A stretch of 64,000 bases of DNA, taken from contig NC_135715.1 in NCBI RefSeq assembly GCF_964656455.1, positions 42,407,972-42,471,971 of the forward strand, written 5' to 3'. The position numbers and the translations under genes were made by a program. This DNA is from Halichoerus grypus. Taxonomy: Eukaryota; Chordata; Mammalia; Carnivora; Phocidae. Of the stretch, positions 12,067-25,953 are shown in pieces; positions within the stretch are counted from its first letter, which is position 1; every line of letters starts with the position of its first letter. Below the pieces are notes generated by a model, which did no database searches, was not told the DNA's origin, and saw only the letters and a list, made by a program, of their open reading frames with translations.

Positions 12067-13366
12067 TATATAAAGGAACACAAAAAGAAAATGATGATGT
12101 ATGATTAGACTGACCAGGTAAATGGCAGGACAACAAAGTATGTAAAGCAGGTAAGTAGATATAAATGCCTGAACAAAGAATTAGTAGTATTCTGCATTTC
12201 ACAATAACCCAGAGTTTAATATCTATTACATTCCTAAGCATATTGGAAGTCTTGCACCCAAGAAAAGTAAACACTTTAAAACCAAAATAATGTAAGGGCT
12301 GAAAACAAACTATTTCACAAACTCAATGCTTCAGACTCAAAATTATTTCTTCAAAAAGTACATGCTCTCTAAAACATGTCTTCTTTTCTTTTATACAAAC
12401 ATATTTTTAATTTATCCTCTGTTCTCCTCTCTTCCATATTTCTCACCCATGGGAGTCAAGGCTTTCAGAACTGATCAGCATAGTGAGCAAACCTTTTGAA
12501 ATTATTTTCTTAGAATGGACATTTCCTTCGTTACATTTTGTGTCCCAGAAAAAGTTATGGGGTCTGAATGTATCAATGTCGAGCAGCATAGTAAGTTTTC
12601 ACTGACCTTCTGAAGTATCCAAGCTGCCCTGCCTATTTTCAAACACAGTTAATGGAACTTAAAATGAAAGATAAACCAAAAAAAAAAAAAAAAAAAATGT
12701 ATGTTTGACATCAGACGACCAAGGAAAACCTTAAAATTCTGATGCAAATTATCCTAACAAAGTATCTGTACAATTAATCCAAATCACAGGCATTGATTAA
12801 TAACTATCTTTCTATATTATCAACAAGTGCTTTCCTCCTTGTAAGGAAAATTTTTGTTATTTCAAATAATAGTAGTAACTGACTGTATAAATCAGGATCT
12901 TACCAGGAAAGAGAGGACTCAAACTGTATAATCTGAGCAAAAATAATAGAGATTTTCATAAAAGTATACAGTATTAGAAGCCACAAGAGATAGTGCAGTA
13001 TCCCATGGTTATTACCTGCAGGGTGCAGGACCACTCTTATGCTTAAAAAGGTAGAGGGAACAGTTATTTGAAACCGATGTATACAAAAAGGTCAAAGATC
13101 ACCAGACACGAGTCATGCCAAATTAAACACTGGTCTAAGGATGAGTACAATGCCACATTTACTTCTCAGAAGGAGTATTCAGGAATAAATATATCAACTT
13201 TATTTCTACCTCTCTAATCTCTTGGGGCTAACCATTGTCTAAACCCACCTGATAAGCCAGAAGAGTCAGAAAGACTACTTCTGAAATACAGGGAAACTGA
13301 ACCTGAAGATGGGGTAGAGTGGGGCAAAGTATACGTCCCACATGGCCACGAAGTAGATGTCCAGAA
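12067..13366. other. Unannotated AT-rich stretch
   Basis: No repeat hallmark apart from an A-run near 12680-12698, and no frame worth reporting. Confidence 0.5.
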
Positions 13367-13559
13367 AAGCAAGTTTTCTTTTAAAGATTTTATTTATTTG
13401 ACAGAGAAAGAGCAGGGGGAGTGGCAGGCAGAAGGAGCGGCAGACTCCCCACAGAGCAGGGAGACGGAGGTGGATCCCAGAACCCTGGGATCATTACCTG
13501 AGCTGAAGGCACACTTAACCAACTGAGCCACCCAGGCGCCCCAGCAACAAAGTTTTCTG
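13367..13559 (-). mobile_element. CAN-SINE, antisense, compact copy
   Basis: It reads as AAAGATTTTATTTATTTGACAG, GA/GC-rich body and 'gccacccaggcgcccc' ending at 13542. It is about 163 bp, shorter than most copies here. The flanks ('aagcaagttttct' at 13367-13379 and a similar 'aacaaagttttct' on the right) suggest a decayed duplication. Confidence 0.93.
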
Positions 13560-14100
13560 TGTTGAATTTACATTGCATATTCTATTGAACATTAAATGTT
13601 ATTTTCTAAATATGAAAGTCAAAGAAAATGTAAGAATACAAGTTAAAGCTCAATCTCTAAAGAACATGCATATGTCCCAATATGCCCACGACTTTTTTTT
13701 CAGCATGACAAAGGAAAAAAACTTCACGGAATCTCTTATTAGATATCAAAAATAAATTTCACATTATTCTAGTTTCTCATCAAATTTTCCCATTCAACTA
13801 TTTTCACTAGATTTCAGCATGAAATCAATGCAAAAAAAAATCTTTAAATTGAATGTTAATTCATCTTTTCCACTCTAAAGCTTTAACTCAATCTGGAATA
13901 ATTTCTAAGCATCCTGCTTGAGACTTGTGCGCTATCATTGGTGGATGAGGAAGTCCACTCTGGTAGTGTGTGATTACTATATATACTCAAATGAACTTGC
14001 ATTAACTTTTCTCTCTCATAAGTTCAAAAACAGATGCATGCTTATTATTTATGTCCACCAGTACTACCTTAACAAATATTTAATTTATTAAAAAGCACAT

Positions 14101-14480
14101 GGGGGGGGATGGGTTAAATGGGTTATGGGTTAAGGAGGGCACTCGTAGTGATGACCATAGGGTGTTGTATTAAGTGATGAATAACTAAATTCTACACCTT
14201 AACTAATATTGTACTCTATGTTAACTAATTGGAATTTATTTTTTTTAAAGATTTTATTTATTTATTTGACAGAGAGAGACAGAGCGAGAGAGGGAACACA
14301 AGCAGGGGGAGTGGGAGAGGGAGAAGCAGGCTCCCCGCGGAGCAGGGAGCCCGATGTGGGACTCGATCCCAGTACCCTGGGATCATGACCTGAGCCAAAG
14401 GCAGTCGCTTAACTGACTCAGCCACCCAGGCGCCCAACTACTTGGAATTTAAATAAAAACTTAAAGAAAAAGGCATATTG
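14101..14480 (+). mobile_element. Carnivore L1 3' end, sense, split by a SINE
   Basis: G-rich start, 'gtgatgaccatagggtgttg', 'taactaatattgtactctat', 'gttaactaattggaattt' and an A-rich 'aaataaaaacttaaag' tail follow the order of the older carnivore L1 3' UTR. The CAN-SINE at 14238-14435 interrupts it just before the A-rich end, so the L1 is older than that SINE. Confidence 0.75.
14223..14450 (-). mobile_element. CAN-SINE, antisense, nested in L1 3' end
   Basis: T-run and AAAGATTTTATTTATTTATTTG at the left, 'gccacccaggcgccc' at the right. AACTAATTGGAATTT (14223-14237) and AACTACTTGGAATTT (14436-14450) flank it, a 15-bp duplication with one mismatch. Confidence 0.97.
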
Positions 14481-14829
14481 ATTTGAAAATTAGAGGTCAT
14501 AATTCTAAAAGATAAAATGTAAATAAATCATACTTTTCAGTTTTTTCCAAAAATATATCTAAAATATTGCTCATGTAGAGAACCAATCCTCAAAGCATAA
14601 ATTGGAAATCCTTACTGAGTAGTAAATTGAGGACAACTGCTTCACATTTGGAGAATCTTAGTACCTACCAGAAGCTCCATAATTTCCTTTCCAGCAATTT
14701 CAGCACTTGCTCAGCTCTAGAATGTTCCCACTACAGACTTCCTAGATCCTTTTCTCTGACACATCAGTGTGGGTCAGCCCCCTGCCCCAGTCAACAGAAA
14801 TTTATGTCATCTCTAACAATTATTTCAAT

Positions 14830-15470
14830 TGATTCCAACAATTCATATTCCTGCTGGTAGTATATGAGAGCTATTATTCAAGATTCTTGTCAACACTTGG
14901 TACTGTTTGTCCTTTTAATTTAAGCTGTCTTGGTTAGTAGTTTGATAATGATTTTCCTTGGCATTTTCTTGATAACTAATGAGTCTGATCCCCTTTTCAT
15001 GTGTGTAGATTTTTCTTGTCCTTTGTGCTTTTGGGATATGGAACTGTAAAGTGACTCTCGCATCTTTTGCTTATTTTTTAATGGATTGTCTTTTTGTTAC
15101 TGAATTGTAAGAATACTGTAATCAAAAGTCCTAGGACAGTTAAATATATTGCATTTTAGTTCTGTGGCTTATTTTTCTACTCTTTAATAAGCACACATTC
15201 TTAATTTAAATGTAGTCTAATTCATCTTTTTCATTTATTTCTAGATCCTTAAATATTTTTCATAATCCACTGCAATTAATATATTTCAATGTCATCCAAA
15301 ATTTTAATGTTTTCTCTTTAAAGTTAGATATATAATCTATATGGAATTGTTCTTTATGGAATGTAGGAAAATAAGAAAACATTTGATTATCAATTGGGTT
15401 ATCAAACCTAGATGTTCCCTTGAACTTACTCATTTGCTGTTTTAACAAGACTTTAACAATTGCTGTTTAA
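14830..15470 (-). mobile_element. Old L1 ORF2 fragment, antisense
   Basis: The + strand shows diverged reverse complements of L1 ORF2 blocks in the usual antisense order: 'attcctgctggtagtatatg', 'tcaacacttggtactgt', 'ttggcattttcttgataact', 'ttttttaatggattgtcttt', 'agttctgtggcttatttttc'. The reading frame is destroyed. An L1M-age copy is likely. Confidence 0.75.
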
Positions 15471-15484
15471 ACAAGACTTTTTAA
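15433..15484 (+). repeat. Imperfect tandem duplication, ~27 bp
   Basis: 'ttgctgttttaacaagactt' is followed by 'ttgctgtttaaacaagactt', with 'taacaa' between them. It lies at the end of the antisense L1. Confidence 0.8.
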
Positions 15485-15811
15485 TCCCCAGTCTTTCACA
15501 TAATTTTTAATGTTTTCCAACCAGATGTCTTTCCAAGAAATGAATCAGCTGAATGATCAGTCCAAATTCAGGACATCAGATAGAAGCCCACAGAATCAGA
15601 GGTCCTCCTGATTCTCACTTTAACAGAATACCACCTCACTACGGGGCAGGTGGCTATTTGTCATGTCCTTGTTTTTCACAAAGAGCTGCTGTAGCAGAGA
15701 AATTATTTCATCCCCAATGTTATTAGTGCCCCCTTTTTCAGAATACTAAATCATTATCTGATGTTGATAGTATTGGGCATTATTTGCAGAATATTATTTT
15801 TACATCAAAAT

Positions 15812-16077
15812 TAGTAACAGTCAGGGGCACCTGGGTGGTACAGTGGGTTAAGTGTCTGACTCTTGGTTTCAGCTCAGGTCATGATCTGGTGGTCATGAGA
15901 TCGGTCCCCCCATCAGGGTCCACATTCAGCTTGGAGTCTGCTTGAGATTCTCTCTCCCTCTCCCTCTGCCCCTCTGGCTTGTGCTCGCTCTTTCTCTCTC
16001 TTGCTCTCTAAAATAAATAAATAAATCTTAAAAAACAAGAACAGAAACAAACAAACAAAAAAAACTAGTAACAGTCA
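15812..16077 (+). mobile_element. CAN-SINE, older subtype, perfect 12-bp duplication
   Basis: The head at 15824 is GGGGCACCTGGGTGGTACAG. The body contains 'gtgtctgactcttggtttca' and 'gatctggtggtcatgagatc', an arrangement of the older subfamily in this window, and then a CT run and AAATAAATAAATC tail. TAGTAACAGTCA occurs at 15812-15823 and 16066-16077. Confidence 0.97.
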
Positions 16078-19000
16078 GCTTTTCCTGATCGTGGTTCTTG
16101 TCTTGGTTAACATACAGAATTCCCTGAATCAGTCTTCTCTTTTTCACTTAGGTAGAAAAATATAAAAAAGTAGATAGTTATATACTTTAAAGGCACACTT
16201 ACATCAAATAAATCATACATATATTAACATTCCCCATTTATTATGTTATAGTCAAGCTATTGTTATAAGACTATGTTCTTTGTTTATATGTATAATTTTC
16301 CTTAATATTGTGGACATTTTTTGTGATTAACATTGTTCCAATTAAATACAATTATTATTTTCTTAAATCTCAATTCATCAGTTCAGTAAACAGGATATCC
16401 TACAAGTTAGCTGTACTGTTCAGCCCTACTCCTGACATTTAGCATCGCCATTGTTTTCTAGCAGAAAGATTTTTGTGACTTTTCTTGCTTCAATATGGAA
16501 TTATCTACTTTCCAATTATCTCTGGTTTTAATTAAAAAATGTATTAGAAAAATGTGGGTGCTAGTATTCATGCTAGCACATATTGAAAAAAAACATTGGC
16601 CAGAATAGCCAGACACTCTCAGACACTCTGGAGACAGAGCTTTAAACTGTAATTAAGGTCACAAGTCTATATCAACTTTTCCAACTTGGCTTAAATATTA
16701 CTAAATCCTTTTTGGGATATTTTGTTTGAGTTCATATCTCTTTAACATATTCGCAAATACAAAGTCTACTTTTTAGATGTTTTACCCTTCTAGTCATAAT
16801 TAAAGGGCAATTATTCCCTATTACAATCACTTTTGTCTTATTTTGTGGTCCCTTTGTTAACATTATAATATCAGAAATTTTTTCCAAATCAACTTGTCTT
16901 TTCTTAAATATGGGAATTTGCTTATTGGGTTTTGTCGATACAGAATGCTTATGTATATGGAAATGATGTTAATTATTCTCTCTGTATATCATCTTAAGCA
17001 TGGTAATGTGGGGGATTGCTACTGTATTTTTAGACTGATATTTTTATTGAATAATAAGAAAAGTTAGTAATGTGCTAGTTACTAGAGACAAGCAAGACAG
17101 ATATCCTGTTTTTCCAATTTGTGTAAAATATAACTCTTAAGGAATATTGATGGAAGCGAGTAATTATAGAAAATACTTGTAGCAGGAAGGGACCTAAAAG
17201 CTGGAGATAGATTCATGTGCGGCCATCTTTACAAGTAACTTTGGTTCAATTTTAACCAATTTTAATAATATTTAGTCAAATACATATAAACACTCAATAG
17301 ATTTATTATTTTACTGGAGTTTAGACTTTAAAAGGATTTAAAGATTCACTGAAAGTTGCTTGCTTTCTTAGGAAATAAATGTCTCAGGGATGCTAAATTG
17401 AGCAAATACTCCGGAAGACTGCAGTGGTAGATGGCAGACTTCAAAATTCAATTTTTTAACTTCCAGGTTGCACTCCTTCCAAAGTACCATGAGGATTTTT
17501 TTCAAATGATGACTGCTTTCTCCCCCCAACTAAACAGAAAAACATATATATAACATATAAATAAAACTTTATACATAGAGACAAATTTACTTTGCTATAC
17601 AAGGCTGAATGATGCCAGTTAAGGACATGTTGTTAATTTGGTGATAAATTAAGAACTAGACAACTAAAACAAGTGCCTTAGAGTATCTTTTAAAAAGCTG
17701 AAATAATATAGTGTCAAGTTCAGAAACAAAACCAAGCCTCTGTGCCTATACCTATAATGGAAATAAGTTTATCAATGTAAGAAAAAGACAAATTTTCAAT
17801 AGAGTTTCAGTAAGGAGCTATGCTATAGATATCTAGATTTTAAGTCTTGCAGTTTGAGCATTTACAAAAAATAAGAGATAATGAGTGAATACACCTTTCT
17901 GGCTCAGTACATAAGTCAATACTATTACTCGCAATATAGGACTATAGAATAACCCAAACATCTCGGTGCAATAATTTTATAGCCAAGTATGCCGATGTCT
18001 TATTTTGAAGTTACTTCAAATTGGAAAAAAATAAATAAATGAATTTATTTACTTCACAAAAAGCTCTTGTGAATTAATTTCTCTTCATTTCCTTTGGAAT
18101 CATCTAACATGGATACTTTCCCTTTAGTGTTATTCCTCTTGGTTATATTCCTTAAAAACCACAGGCCACAAAACACATTAAAATGAGGTATTTATAGATC
18201 TATATATTTGGAATTATACTACAAAAAAACATAAAATATGTTGCCAAAGATATTTATAACAAAGTTATTATTTCTGATGGTTTGGTTTAGTGGCATTATT
18301 CCTTTTATTAAAAGCAAGGAAATAAACAACCTCACCTGGTCTTCAAGGTCTAGGATTCTATTATTAACTTTAACTTAGTAAGATGCTCATTTTCAGTATT
18401 TTCTCATTATCATTGCATCATTTTAAGCCAAAAAAAAAAAAAAACTTCTAGTTTACTAATCTACAACTCTTGAATTATCTGAAGCTAAATTATAGAGGGA
18501 CCTTGATAGTATAGTTATATATTAAATGTTGAAATCCTTTTCATTATATAAATCCAGAATTGACTGTTAAAGCCTGACAAGGATAATAAACACCCTAATT
18601 ACCAAGAAGCACTGTCTCCACAAGCTACTACTCTTTTCTTAAAGGCATTTATGTGCTTTTCCAGGCAGATAGATTTGCTCTGCCTCTTAGCCTGACATAA
18701 ATTATTTTTATATCAATGTTTCAGAAAAGAGGTTGTCCTCTGAGTGATAGCTATGAGGAATATAATACCTCTGGGAAAAGAAAATTAATTTATCTCATTA
18801 TTTTCTATATCTCACTATTCCCTAAGCTGCAATACAGCTCAGAAACTTATAGTGGAAGTCTAAGCCCCAACAGTTAAGCTTCATGAACAGATATCATTAA
18901 AGAGCAAAACTCCTTAAAATAAGGTTAGCTGTTGGGAATTGAAAGCAAAGAAAAAGAATAAAAGAATCCAACTAGGAGAGATATTTAATCCAGCTTCATT

Positions 19001-20039
19001 ATTTTCACTATGACACAATTATATCACCTTGTTATTTGGCTAGTAATTGCAAAATATAAGGAATCTCATTAGAGAAATGGGATGTACTATCTCACCTCTT
19101 AGACAGGAGGGGGTACAGTTTTCAACTGGAGAAGAAAAAGGGTCTCCACAAATCACATTAATATATAAACAAATTACTTAGTTTAAATTGGCTTACATGC
19201 TATGCCTAACTCATACATGTATCTTTTATCAGGTTAGATTTCAAATGGGATGTTTTAACTCAACAGAAATTAGTCTCTCAAAAATGCAAGCTCAGTCAAA
19301 ATTAAAATAAATTGCTTTGATAACCATTGGACCATTGGATTTGGCATTCAGGTGATCTTAGCTGAGATCAGTCCTTCCAAGTGGGAAAAGTGTTACCAGA
19401 GAAGAGTGGGTAGAAGACAAAAAAGGTGGGGAGGGGAATACTAAGTATAGACCACTTGTTCTAGAAACTATGGAACTGGTGGATGAAAGAATCAACCTTT
19501 CCCTTTCTGTAGATATTATAGCATGAGCAACTTGGAAATTCTTCACGGATGTGTCCTGAACAATTTCCAGATAGGAACAAAGTTCACATTTAGAGAAGAA
19601 AACAGGTAACATGCTGAGTGATGGGATTATGACCGTGTTTGAGTCTGTTTTGTCTGAAACCCATCTGTCTCTCAATGCCCTGCTATAAGGTTGTTCACCA
19701 CTTCTTTCAATCAGACGTTATCTTTCTAAGAGTTCTTTTTTTTTGCCTAAGATATTTCTCTCCAGGATCCTGTCACTTGCAAAATAAAGGACTCTGACTA
19801 ATAAACTTAGTGTTGGAAAGTACTTTGAACATTTAGTTCAATTTCTTGATCCCTTCCAAAATCCCTGAAAATTGATAAAACATCTCAAAAAGTAGCTGAG
19901 CTGTTTGATCAGATTTATGAACTATTGATTGCTAAGAAACAAAATAAAACATAAAGAAACAAACTACTAACTCCTTGTATTTAGTAAAAATATATCTGAT
20001 CTTTTCAGTCTCAGATCTAAAAATTTCAGAATGATAGCT
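16078..20039. other. 4-kb SINE-free AT-rich interval, no gene recognised
   Basis: No CAN-SINE or recognisable L1 occurs. The longest frame is 105 codons at 19358-19675 (-) without a recognisable domain. A fragment near 19800-19930 faintly resembles an ancient mammalian repeat but is too diverged to name. Confidence 0.5.
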
Positions 20040-20245
20040 AATTTATACGGAATTTAAGCATTATGCATTATTCTAAGTATATCATGGCAACTGCCACACT
20101 TAAACTTTGCAGTAATCTTATGATATACACATGAAAATTTCCACTTAGAAACATGAGTGTTGAGGCATAGAGAAGTTGCAAAATTGGCCCAAGTTCTCCC
20201 AACCGATCATTTGTGGAATGTGTATCTGAACATGTGGAAATGTCT
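20040..20245 (-). repeat. MIR SINE, antisense
   Basis: Reads as the reverse of a MIR 3' half and core: 'attattctaagtatatcatg', 'cagtaatcttatgatata', 'ttgaggcatagagaagttgc' and 'ggcccaagttctcccaac', a diverged 'gaggcacagagaagttaag ... cttgcccaaggtc' signature. Confidence 0.75.
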
Positions 20246-22369
20246 CCAGAGTTCAGGGTTAATAATTATTCTAAGTGGTACAACAATATCATGTATTAAA
20301 GTATTTCAAGAAAGTCAAACTTCTTGTGGCCTACAGTATTGCAGAAATAGACTCAATATAAAAACTGTGGAATACTCAACAAAGAGAGTAATTTCTCACT
20401 TGTTTTCTGGGTGGAATTGAAGTCTTTGCAACTAAATTGGTCCCTAAATAAACTTAGACAAGTAAAATTGTTCAGTGAATTTGTTAAATTGATGGTGATT
20501 TTTCTTAGTACAGCAACCCTGAATAAACAGTTACCAGCTGTCCCTATGTTTCTTCCCAACCTTACTCAAATGCTTACCCCCCTCACTGTCTAACCACCTT
20601 CTTCCTGAAAGGGAGGGTACATGTTCAATTCTATAATGTAGGTGAATCCATAATCACACATTTCACATACTATTCTATTTCTCCGTGTACATTCTGATAC
20701 TATTTGTAGATTGGAAGCAATCTATTGTACAGTTTAGAACATATGAGAAAGATCATCTGTTATCTTTAAATGAATTTTAGTAAAGACTGAATAGATCAAG
20801 GAATCCAAACAAGACAGGAAAGTAGATGAATTAAATAAGGAAAATCAATGTGTAAAATGTTTTTACTCTATCAAGAGTCACCAGAGAAGTGATTGATCTA
20901 GAGTTTGAAGTAATTACGAGGTCATTACTTACCAATAGGAATGCAAGTTCAATACTGGGTAGAATCCTAGAGGAGTCCTGTCCTTGAAGTTAGGAAATAA
21001 TGACTAGAACACAATAGTATTCAATTAGCAGCTCACTTCCTATAAATTACTTTTTTTTTTTCTTCCAAGTGGAACAGAGTCTATAATCAATCTTCAGTTT
21101 AGCTTCTTATCCTAGATCAGAGGTAAATTCATTCATTCTGAAATGACTAAATTTAGTAACATGTAAGAGAAATAACTAATTCAGAAGAAAATGAGAAACA
21201 GCATTAAAATGCTAGGAACACCACTATTAATTTCAGTTTTTGCTTCAGATTAAATTTTAAAATAGCCTGAAAAAGTTGATTGTCTAAACTGAATTGAAAT
21301 ATTGTTAATGAAGGGTTTTTTTCCAATTTTTTTCAGGATAGAAAGTAATTTGAGAGATTATATCATTTTCATCCCATTTTAAGTGCCACCATAAGAATTT
21401 CTGTATATTTTTAATTTGTGCATCCTATACGTTTTCACTGTATTTGTAGATTGAAAAAGGCTATTAACTCTTTCCCACAAATGCTGTTTTGGTCTTTTTT
21501 CCTTCTTCTAAGCAGGAAAACTATTAGGACAGTTGAGAATGGCAGAGTCAGTTTGAAATTCACCAAGGAGTTTGGATTTATGGGCTTACAGACTAAACCA
21601 GATTTGGACATGGTTGTAGTTTATGCCCAAGAATGTTACAGATGCTTCACATACACTTAACATTTTTGGGATTTTCCAATTCAACAGTGTGTTTTTAAAA
21701 AACATCAGGACACATCAGAAACAAAAGTTTATTTCCGTAAGTAGTTCTAAAGGAAACCATTCACTGAGTTGATATTAATTATTTCATTTGCTGAGAGATA
21801 ATCATATGGCTCTGTGAACAATTACCACATAATTGTATTTAGGAAAACACAATGTCTAACATTCACAGGACATACTCCTCTGACTTACATCATAACCAAG
21901 GAAGGAATTTGATAATTCCCTGAAGATAATCAACCAATGTGCTATCATTACCAAATAATCAGAACAAAGGTTGGTTAAAAAAAGAACAAAACTTCCCTTA
22001 GTGAAGAAACTGTTTTACTGACCACAAAATATTGTATATAATTAAGAGCACCACACTTCAAAATATTCTGTGAGCAGAGCATATGATTTGAGGTGAAAAT
22101 GACATTTAAAAAGATTAAAGAACTGTTAGTTTCAAATAAGGAAAGCTAATGGTAGATACTGTCAAAGTACAGAGATAATGAGCAATGTGCAAAAAGAACA
22201 CAGACCTCTAAACTTTATCATAGAACATGAAGATCACAATAATACATCTATTGTTATTAATGAAGATACATAAAATAAATATAATTTTATATAGCCAGTT
22301 TGGGCTCATGACAGTACTCCTCAGCAATAAAGTATGAAAACACTCAAAGTGCAGGATTTAAAATAAATT
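20246..22369. other. AT-rich interval, no gene recognised
   Basis: Three overlapping frames of 60 to 87 codons on both strands at 20157-20593 show no recognisable product, and two of them mirror each other. The 80-codon frame at 21418-21660 has no recognisable motif. Confidence 0.5.
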
Positions 22370-22730
22370 AATGCTTGGCATTAATTCATGCATTGAACAG
22401 GTATGTGAAGAGCAACCACTATGTTAAAAGAAGTAATTCACTAGTAATATCAGTAACATATAAAGAAGGACTTGATAAAGGACATTTTAAGAGATTTTAA
22501 CCCAGTCTCAGAAGTCAAGTAAGACCTCAAAAGGATGTTTAATTTGACACCTGCAGGATAAGCAGGAGTCAGTCGAAGGTGATTTGAGGAAAGTAATAAA
22601 GATTGCACACAGAAGAGAGTAAAGACAGCAGACAGATAAATAATAGGCTATCTAGAGCATTAAAAATGGTTGAGGGACATCACTAATAATTTGATACTTA
22701 TGGATGACAATCATGACCCCTTAAATTGCT
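22370..22730 (-). repeat. Probable L2 LINE 3' fragment, antisense
   Basis: The order 'gaagtcaagtaagacctc', 'acacctgcaggataagcagg', 'gattgcacacagaagagag' and 'gacagcagacagata' matches, in diverged form, the antisense L2 3' region (roughly 'acctgaaggatgagtagg' and what follows it). Confidence 0.5.
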
Positions 22731-23804
22731 AGAGTAGCACTATCCAAGATAGAAAATTGGGTTTAATTGGCCATAAGTCTGCTGTATTAAAACCCTTTTT
22801 ATGTTTTTTATCTTTGGGTATAAGGTGGGAAATTTATAAAGTTCTATTATAATATCATCCACATAATTTCTGAATATCAATGATACTGGAAAGTAATTTT
22901 TTTCACTAAAAGTAAGGGTTTCCTCTTAATAATTTTACAGAGTTTATCTTTGAAGGTGTAATAGAATCCAAGAAATTTGTGAGCTGAAGCAAACAAATTA
23001 TGTTTTCTAATTTCTGCTAAGGGATCTGGCAGAGAAAAGTATGTTTTCAAATATTTTACATTAGATTTCTTGCTTTATAAAAATGAATAAATAGCTCAAC
23101 ATTTCATTAACTAATTATACAAAATTATTTTAAAGTCTCAACTACACTGCATAATATCCTTGTGTCAGGATATTTCCATTCCATTTGGATTCCGTTATTA
23201 TATTCCATTCATTTAGAAAAAAAAAAACTAAGTATTTTATGACATTTGAAATTTGGACATGTTAAGTGGGCTTTTCAAACATTTTCTGGGTTTATGGATC
23301 AATGCCATTTTACCCTTCAAAAATAATCTCTGGTACAATAACAACCATTTTATGGACAAGGTTATGCAGGGGTGTTGATGAAGGAAAATAAGAGAATGAG
23401 GTATGCTGATTTAAAATGGACAGTTTCCCGGCAGCTGGTGAATAAACATTCCTTACAAAATTCAGACAGAGCTTGGAAGTAAGACAAATTTCAATTGTAT
23501 GGAGTAACTTCTATAATAATGGTAGACAGAAATTTAACACAGTAAAAGGTATAAACTCAATATTCTAAACATGATTACAAAATTGTAACACTAACGATGC
23601 ACAGGTATAATGCACTAGGAGATGAAGCATTTACTTATAACACATGTTGTTTCTGATATTGCATTTAAATATTCAAAAGATGTGTCTTGAAATGTACAAA
23701 GTTTGGACCAAAAAGTAAGTATGGAATTTGAAGTGGGGAGGAACAAAACCATCTTCCAAATAATAACCTCAATTTTGATTATTGTTAAATATTAAATGTC
23801 AAGA
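22731..23804. other. AT-rich interval, no gene recognised
   Basis: No frame above 60 codons and no repeat hallmark beyond A-runs. Confidence 0.5.
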
Positions 23805-24062
23805 AGCAGTGAATCACACTGGGTAAGAGGGCAGATTTCACACCATAATGCCTGGATTCTCTACCTCTTCCTCTACTATTTTCTAGTGAGATCATCTTGA
23901 GCAAGAAATAATCTTTATGTGACTTTTCTCATCTGTAAAATGGAGCTAATAGTATTTACCTCAAAAAGTTTTGAAATTTAATGAGCTAATACATGCCAAG
24001 TGCTTAAAATACTTTCTGACCTAGTGTATGTTCGATCAATGACTCTTAGTTCTATTATTAAT
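23805..24062 (+). repeat. MIR SINE, near full length, sense
   Basis: The complete MIR order is visible: 'actgggtaagagggcagatt', 'atgcctggattctctacc', 'gatcatcttgagcaag', 'cttttctcatctgtaaaatg', 'ggagctaatagtatttacct', 'aatgagctaatacatgccaa', 'gtgcttaaaatac' and a closing 'ctattatta'. This is the best preserved MIR in the window. Confidence 0.92.
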
Positions 24063-25094
24063 ACCTAGGAGAGGTGATGTATAAATGACATTATATAAAG
24101 TTAACATAGCATTAATAACGCATCAATAATATACATTTTGTTTTTAAAACAACAAAACGGAAGCAAGAACACAAGAAAATCTTGACAACAGAACCATTGA
24201 GAGTTACATTACATAATTGTTTTCCAGGAGAAAAATGTGAAACCCATCAACTAAACCATTTAAAATTGCTAAAACAGCACTGTACAAATCACTGGAGCAT
24301 ATATTTTAAGGAACAACCCAATAACGGCAAGATGGTGACCAGTGGCCTCTTATAGCATTTACATTTTGTTCTATCATTCTTTGATAAGTCGGGAAAAAAT
24401 TTTACTACAGGATTTTAAATTTGTTATTTAAACCATTATAACATAATATGTATGTTAAACTGCATTCTAAACTGCAACTTCAAAATAAAATGTAAACAAT
24501 AAATTATAATACTGTTTTCTTTCTCAAATTTATACATTTAACTCACCCCAAAATAATGCCCCCCCTTTTTAGCAGAACTTCTGGAATGCTGATACCAGAG
24601 GTTTCTTTGACAATTATGATAGGAAAAAAAAAAAAAAATTACAGGTGAAAAATCAGTTAGTTTTTGTCGTTTTTTTATAATTCTTTAAAGTTGTTTTCCC
24701 CAACTTCCCTTAGCCATCTCTTATACTTTATTATGACAATATTAAGATTTTCACCTTGAAATCTATTTAAACAAATTATTTTCCATTCCCATGGCAGGTA
24801 ATGATCAGTTCATGTTAAAAAAAAAAAAAAATACCATTTTACCATGAAAATGCAGTTTTAGCTCTTACCAAAATCACTTGCTTTTAAACACACTTAAGCT
24901 TAGTAAAGACAATAAAACATTTACTCACCTTTTCCTCCATAAAAATGTTTTTTAAAGGGCCTGTTGATGTTACTCAGAACTTAACTACAATAATATTTTT
25001 CTTTATAGTGTAAATTTGCAATACCTTCATGCAAGACATATACAGAGGCTGAAAGATGTTAAAGAGTCCTAAGTGTAGCTATCAGTACACATCA
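24063..25094. other. AT-rich interval, no gene recognised
   Basis: A-runs near 24626 and 24817 and low GC content. No frame above 60 codons. Confidence 0.5.
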
Positions 25095-25660
25095 ATTCAT
25101 TTATTTAACACATAACTGAAGATCTCTACTGCTAGAGAATGTGAGGGACAGAAAAAATACTGCCTGCTCTCTATGAATTAACAGTATTTTCGAGAATTAA
25201 AAAATATGAACACAAGCATGATAGACTTGAATATGACAAACACGGTAAGAGAAGTATTTTTATAATATACAAGCGATTAAAGATGCTCTTTCAGGTGGAA
25301 GACTGTGTCAAGATTTAAGGACATTACAATTGCAGACATGAACACTGAAGGATAAATAACACTAAAAACCAAATTATAGAGGTGAGGCCATTTCTAATTG
25401 TGGTAATGGCTTACGAAGAAACAGGAAAGTGAAGCTCATGTGGACAATGAAAGCACAAGTTAACTGGAGCACATGGGATAAAACTGGAAGAAATACATCA
25501 ACAAAATTAGGATGAAATTAGATTTCTGACTACCTGAATTACCAATGAAACATTCCTGGAGTTGTTCAGAAAGAAGCTTGAAATGATGGTAAACACGATA
25601 TAAACCAAAAGAGAATAAGCCAAGTCAAAATTCAGTATTTAGAATTTTACAAGAAAAAAA
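25095..25660 (-). repeat. Probable L2 LINE 3' region, antisense
   Basis: 'attcatttatttaacacata', 'ctgcctgctctctatgaatt', 'gctctttcaggtggaagact' and 'aacactgaaggataaataac' keep the order of the antisense L2 end ('ttcatttattgagtgcc', 'cctgccctcatggagct', 'gagacctgaaggatg'). The copy is strongly diverged. Confidence 0.55.
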
Positions 25661-25953
25661 GTCAGCAGAGTTATAGAATTTCTCCGGTAAAAATTAGTGT
25701 AAGATTAGGAAAGAAAGGGAACATTCATATCATATACTACTGGAGAAAAAGTTTCTTTTGGAGATCAGTAGGATATTACTATATTATAGGTAATGTGCTT
25801 TTTACAGTGTTTCCCAAAATATTATCCATTCCTTTCAAATGCTATCTAATGTACTATGCTAACATGAAAACGTGGGTCGCTGAGGAAAAAATAATAATCT
25901 TTTCTTAATGTAATGAGAAAGAATTTAGGTATTCTGATACTCAACTTGATCAC

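Noticed and set aside
11876..12274. 132-codon minus-strand open frame
   Set aside because: The right-to-left frame covers a probable mammal-wide repeat end; no domain, signal or splice context is visible.
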